A stretch of 5,937 nucleotides of DNA from Burkholderiales bacterium (GTDB lineage Bacteria > Pseudomonadota > Gammaproteobacteria > Burkholderiales > Burkholderiaceae_C): the NCBI GenBank assembly GCA_025352345.1, contig JANXTP010000241.1, positions 1 through 5,937 on the forward strand, read 5' to 3'. A program made the translations under genes and the position numbers. Shown piece by piece: positions 5,523-5,937 of this stretch. The notes under the pieces were generated by a model. The model saw only the letters and a program-made list of their open reading frames with translations, made no database searches and had not been told where the DNA came from. Position 1 is the stretch's first letter, and each line of letters begins with the position of its first letter.

Positions 5523-5937
5523 CTATTCGGTGAACGAACCCCACCCATCGGCATCCGCCGACGGGAGCACATGCGCTCGCACCTTCACTTGGTGTTTTCG
5601 CAGAAAGTCATGCCGGTCAAGGCGCCGCTGCAGCTGCCCAACGACTAACCCGGGATGGACATTGATGCGCTGAGCAAACCGGAGCACCTTGTCCTCAGAG
5701 AAGTACGGCTGTACGCGAGCGATAAAGTTCTCTAGTTCAGCCGCTGGGACGCAGAAGTCGGCACCCGCGGCGTTTGCTCGACGCTCGTACTCGGGAAGGT
5801 CTGCCTTCGACTCGCCGACATCGGAATCGATGACCGCCTGGTTGTCAGCCTTGCCGTCCTCTTGAAGCACATGCTCGATTTCATGGCGGAGCACGAACCA
5901 GAAGTTGTCAATCCGATCAAAACGAAGAGACATCCCA
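5523..5937 (-). CDS. ImmA/IrrE-family metallopeptidase, C-terminal part (start lies beyond the window)
   Basis: About 137 codons are visible and the frame is open to the window edge. The ATG at 5933 is probably internal: MSLRFDRIDNFWFVLRHE is the usual sequence directly before the zinc motif, and the frame continues upstream with a Gly codon. The zinc motif is HEIEH, 17-21 residues into the visible part counted from that Met. The candidate third-ligand segment is EYERRANAAGADFCVP, followed by the family's INVHPGLVVGQLQRR. This C-terminal pattern is typical of proteins with an N-terminal Xre/HigA-type helix-turn-helix fused to an M78 peptidase, so a DNA-binding domain is likely outside the window. 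Relatives cleave or inactivate phage or element repressors after DNA damage (ImmA, IrrE). It is the first visible gene of the cluster and differs clearly in sequence from the peptidase domain of the fusion gene. Confidence 0.88.
   Translation of the reverse strand, partial: GMSLRFDRIDNFWFVLRHEIEHVLQEDGKADNQAVIDSDVGESKADLPEYERRANAAGADFCVPAAELENFIARVQPYFSEDKVLRFAQRINVHPGLVVGQLQRRLDRHDFLRKHQVKVRAHVLPSADADGWGSFTE

Noticed and set aside
1..5937. CRISPR array or insertion sequence ends
   Set aside because: No regularly spaced repeats and no transposase or terminal inverted repeats were seen by eye.

Overview
The window is GC-rich bacterial DNA. Coding stretches I sampled by eye are near 65% GC. 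It looks like a chromosomal stretch of a proteobacterium, probably beta- or gammaproteobacterial. The reasons are the CCA-encoding tRNA-Ser(GCU), codon use rich in G and C at third positions, and the gene trio DUF3489 / DUF2924 / recombinase, which I know mainly from Proteobacteria. I cannot assign a genus. Apart from the tRNA, every gene I can support lies on the minus strand.

Layout, left to right. (1) Positions 1-116 hold the 3' part of a tRNA-Ser gene and its intrinsic terminator on the plus strand. (2) Positions 273-2886 hold a compact minus-strand operon, read from right to left: a DUF3489 protein, a DUF2924 protein and a 565-aa large serine recombinase. The three genes are joined by two ATGA overlaps. 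A strong ribosome binding site and a stem-loop lie ahead of the first gene, and a terminator-like hairpin follows the last. (3) Positions 2887-3551 are about 660 bases of less GC-rich DNA in which I see no convincing gene. (4) Positions 3552-5937 hold a second minus-strand cluster that runs off the right edge. In transcription order it has the C-terminal part of an ImmA/IrrE (M78) metallopeptidase, a 161-aa protein I do not recognise, and a 463-aa protein. In that last protein a formiminotransferase-cyclodeaminase (FTCD_C)-like domain is fused to a second ImmA/IrrE-type HELGH metallopeptidase domain.

The most interesting object is this 463-aa fusion. It pairs a fold known for folate one-carbon chemistry with a protease family known for cleaving repressors under stress, and it sits beside another M78 peptidase. 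Next to a recombinase module and a tRNA gene, this suggests accessory DNA, possibly a stress-response, regulatory or defence cassette. That role is inference. The sequence shows the domains and their order, not what the system senses or does.
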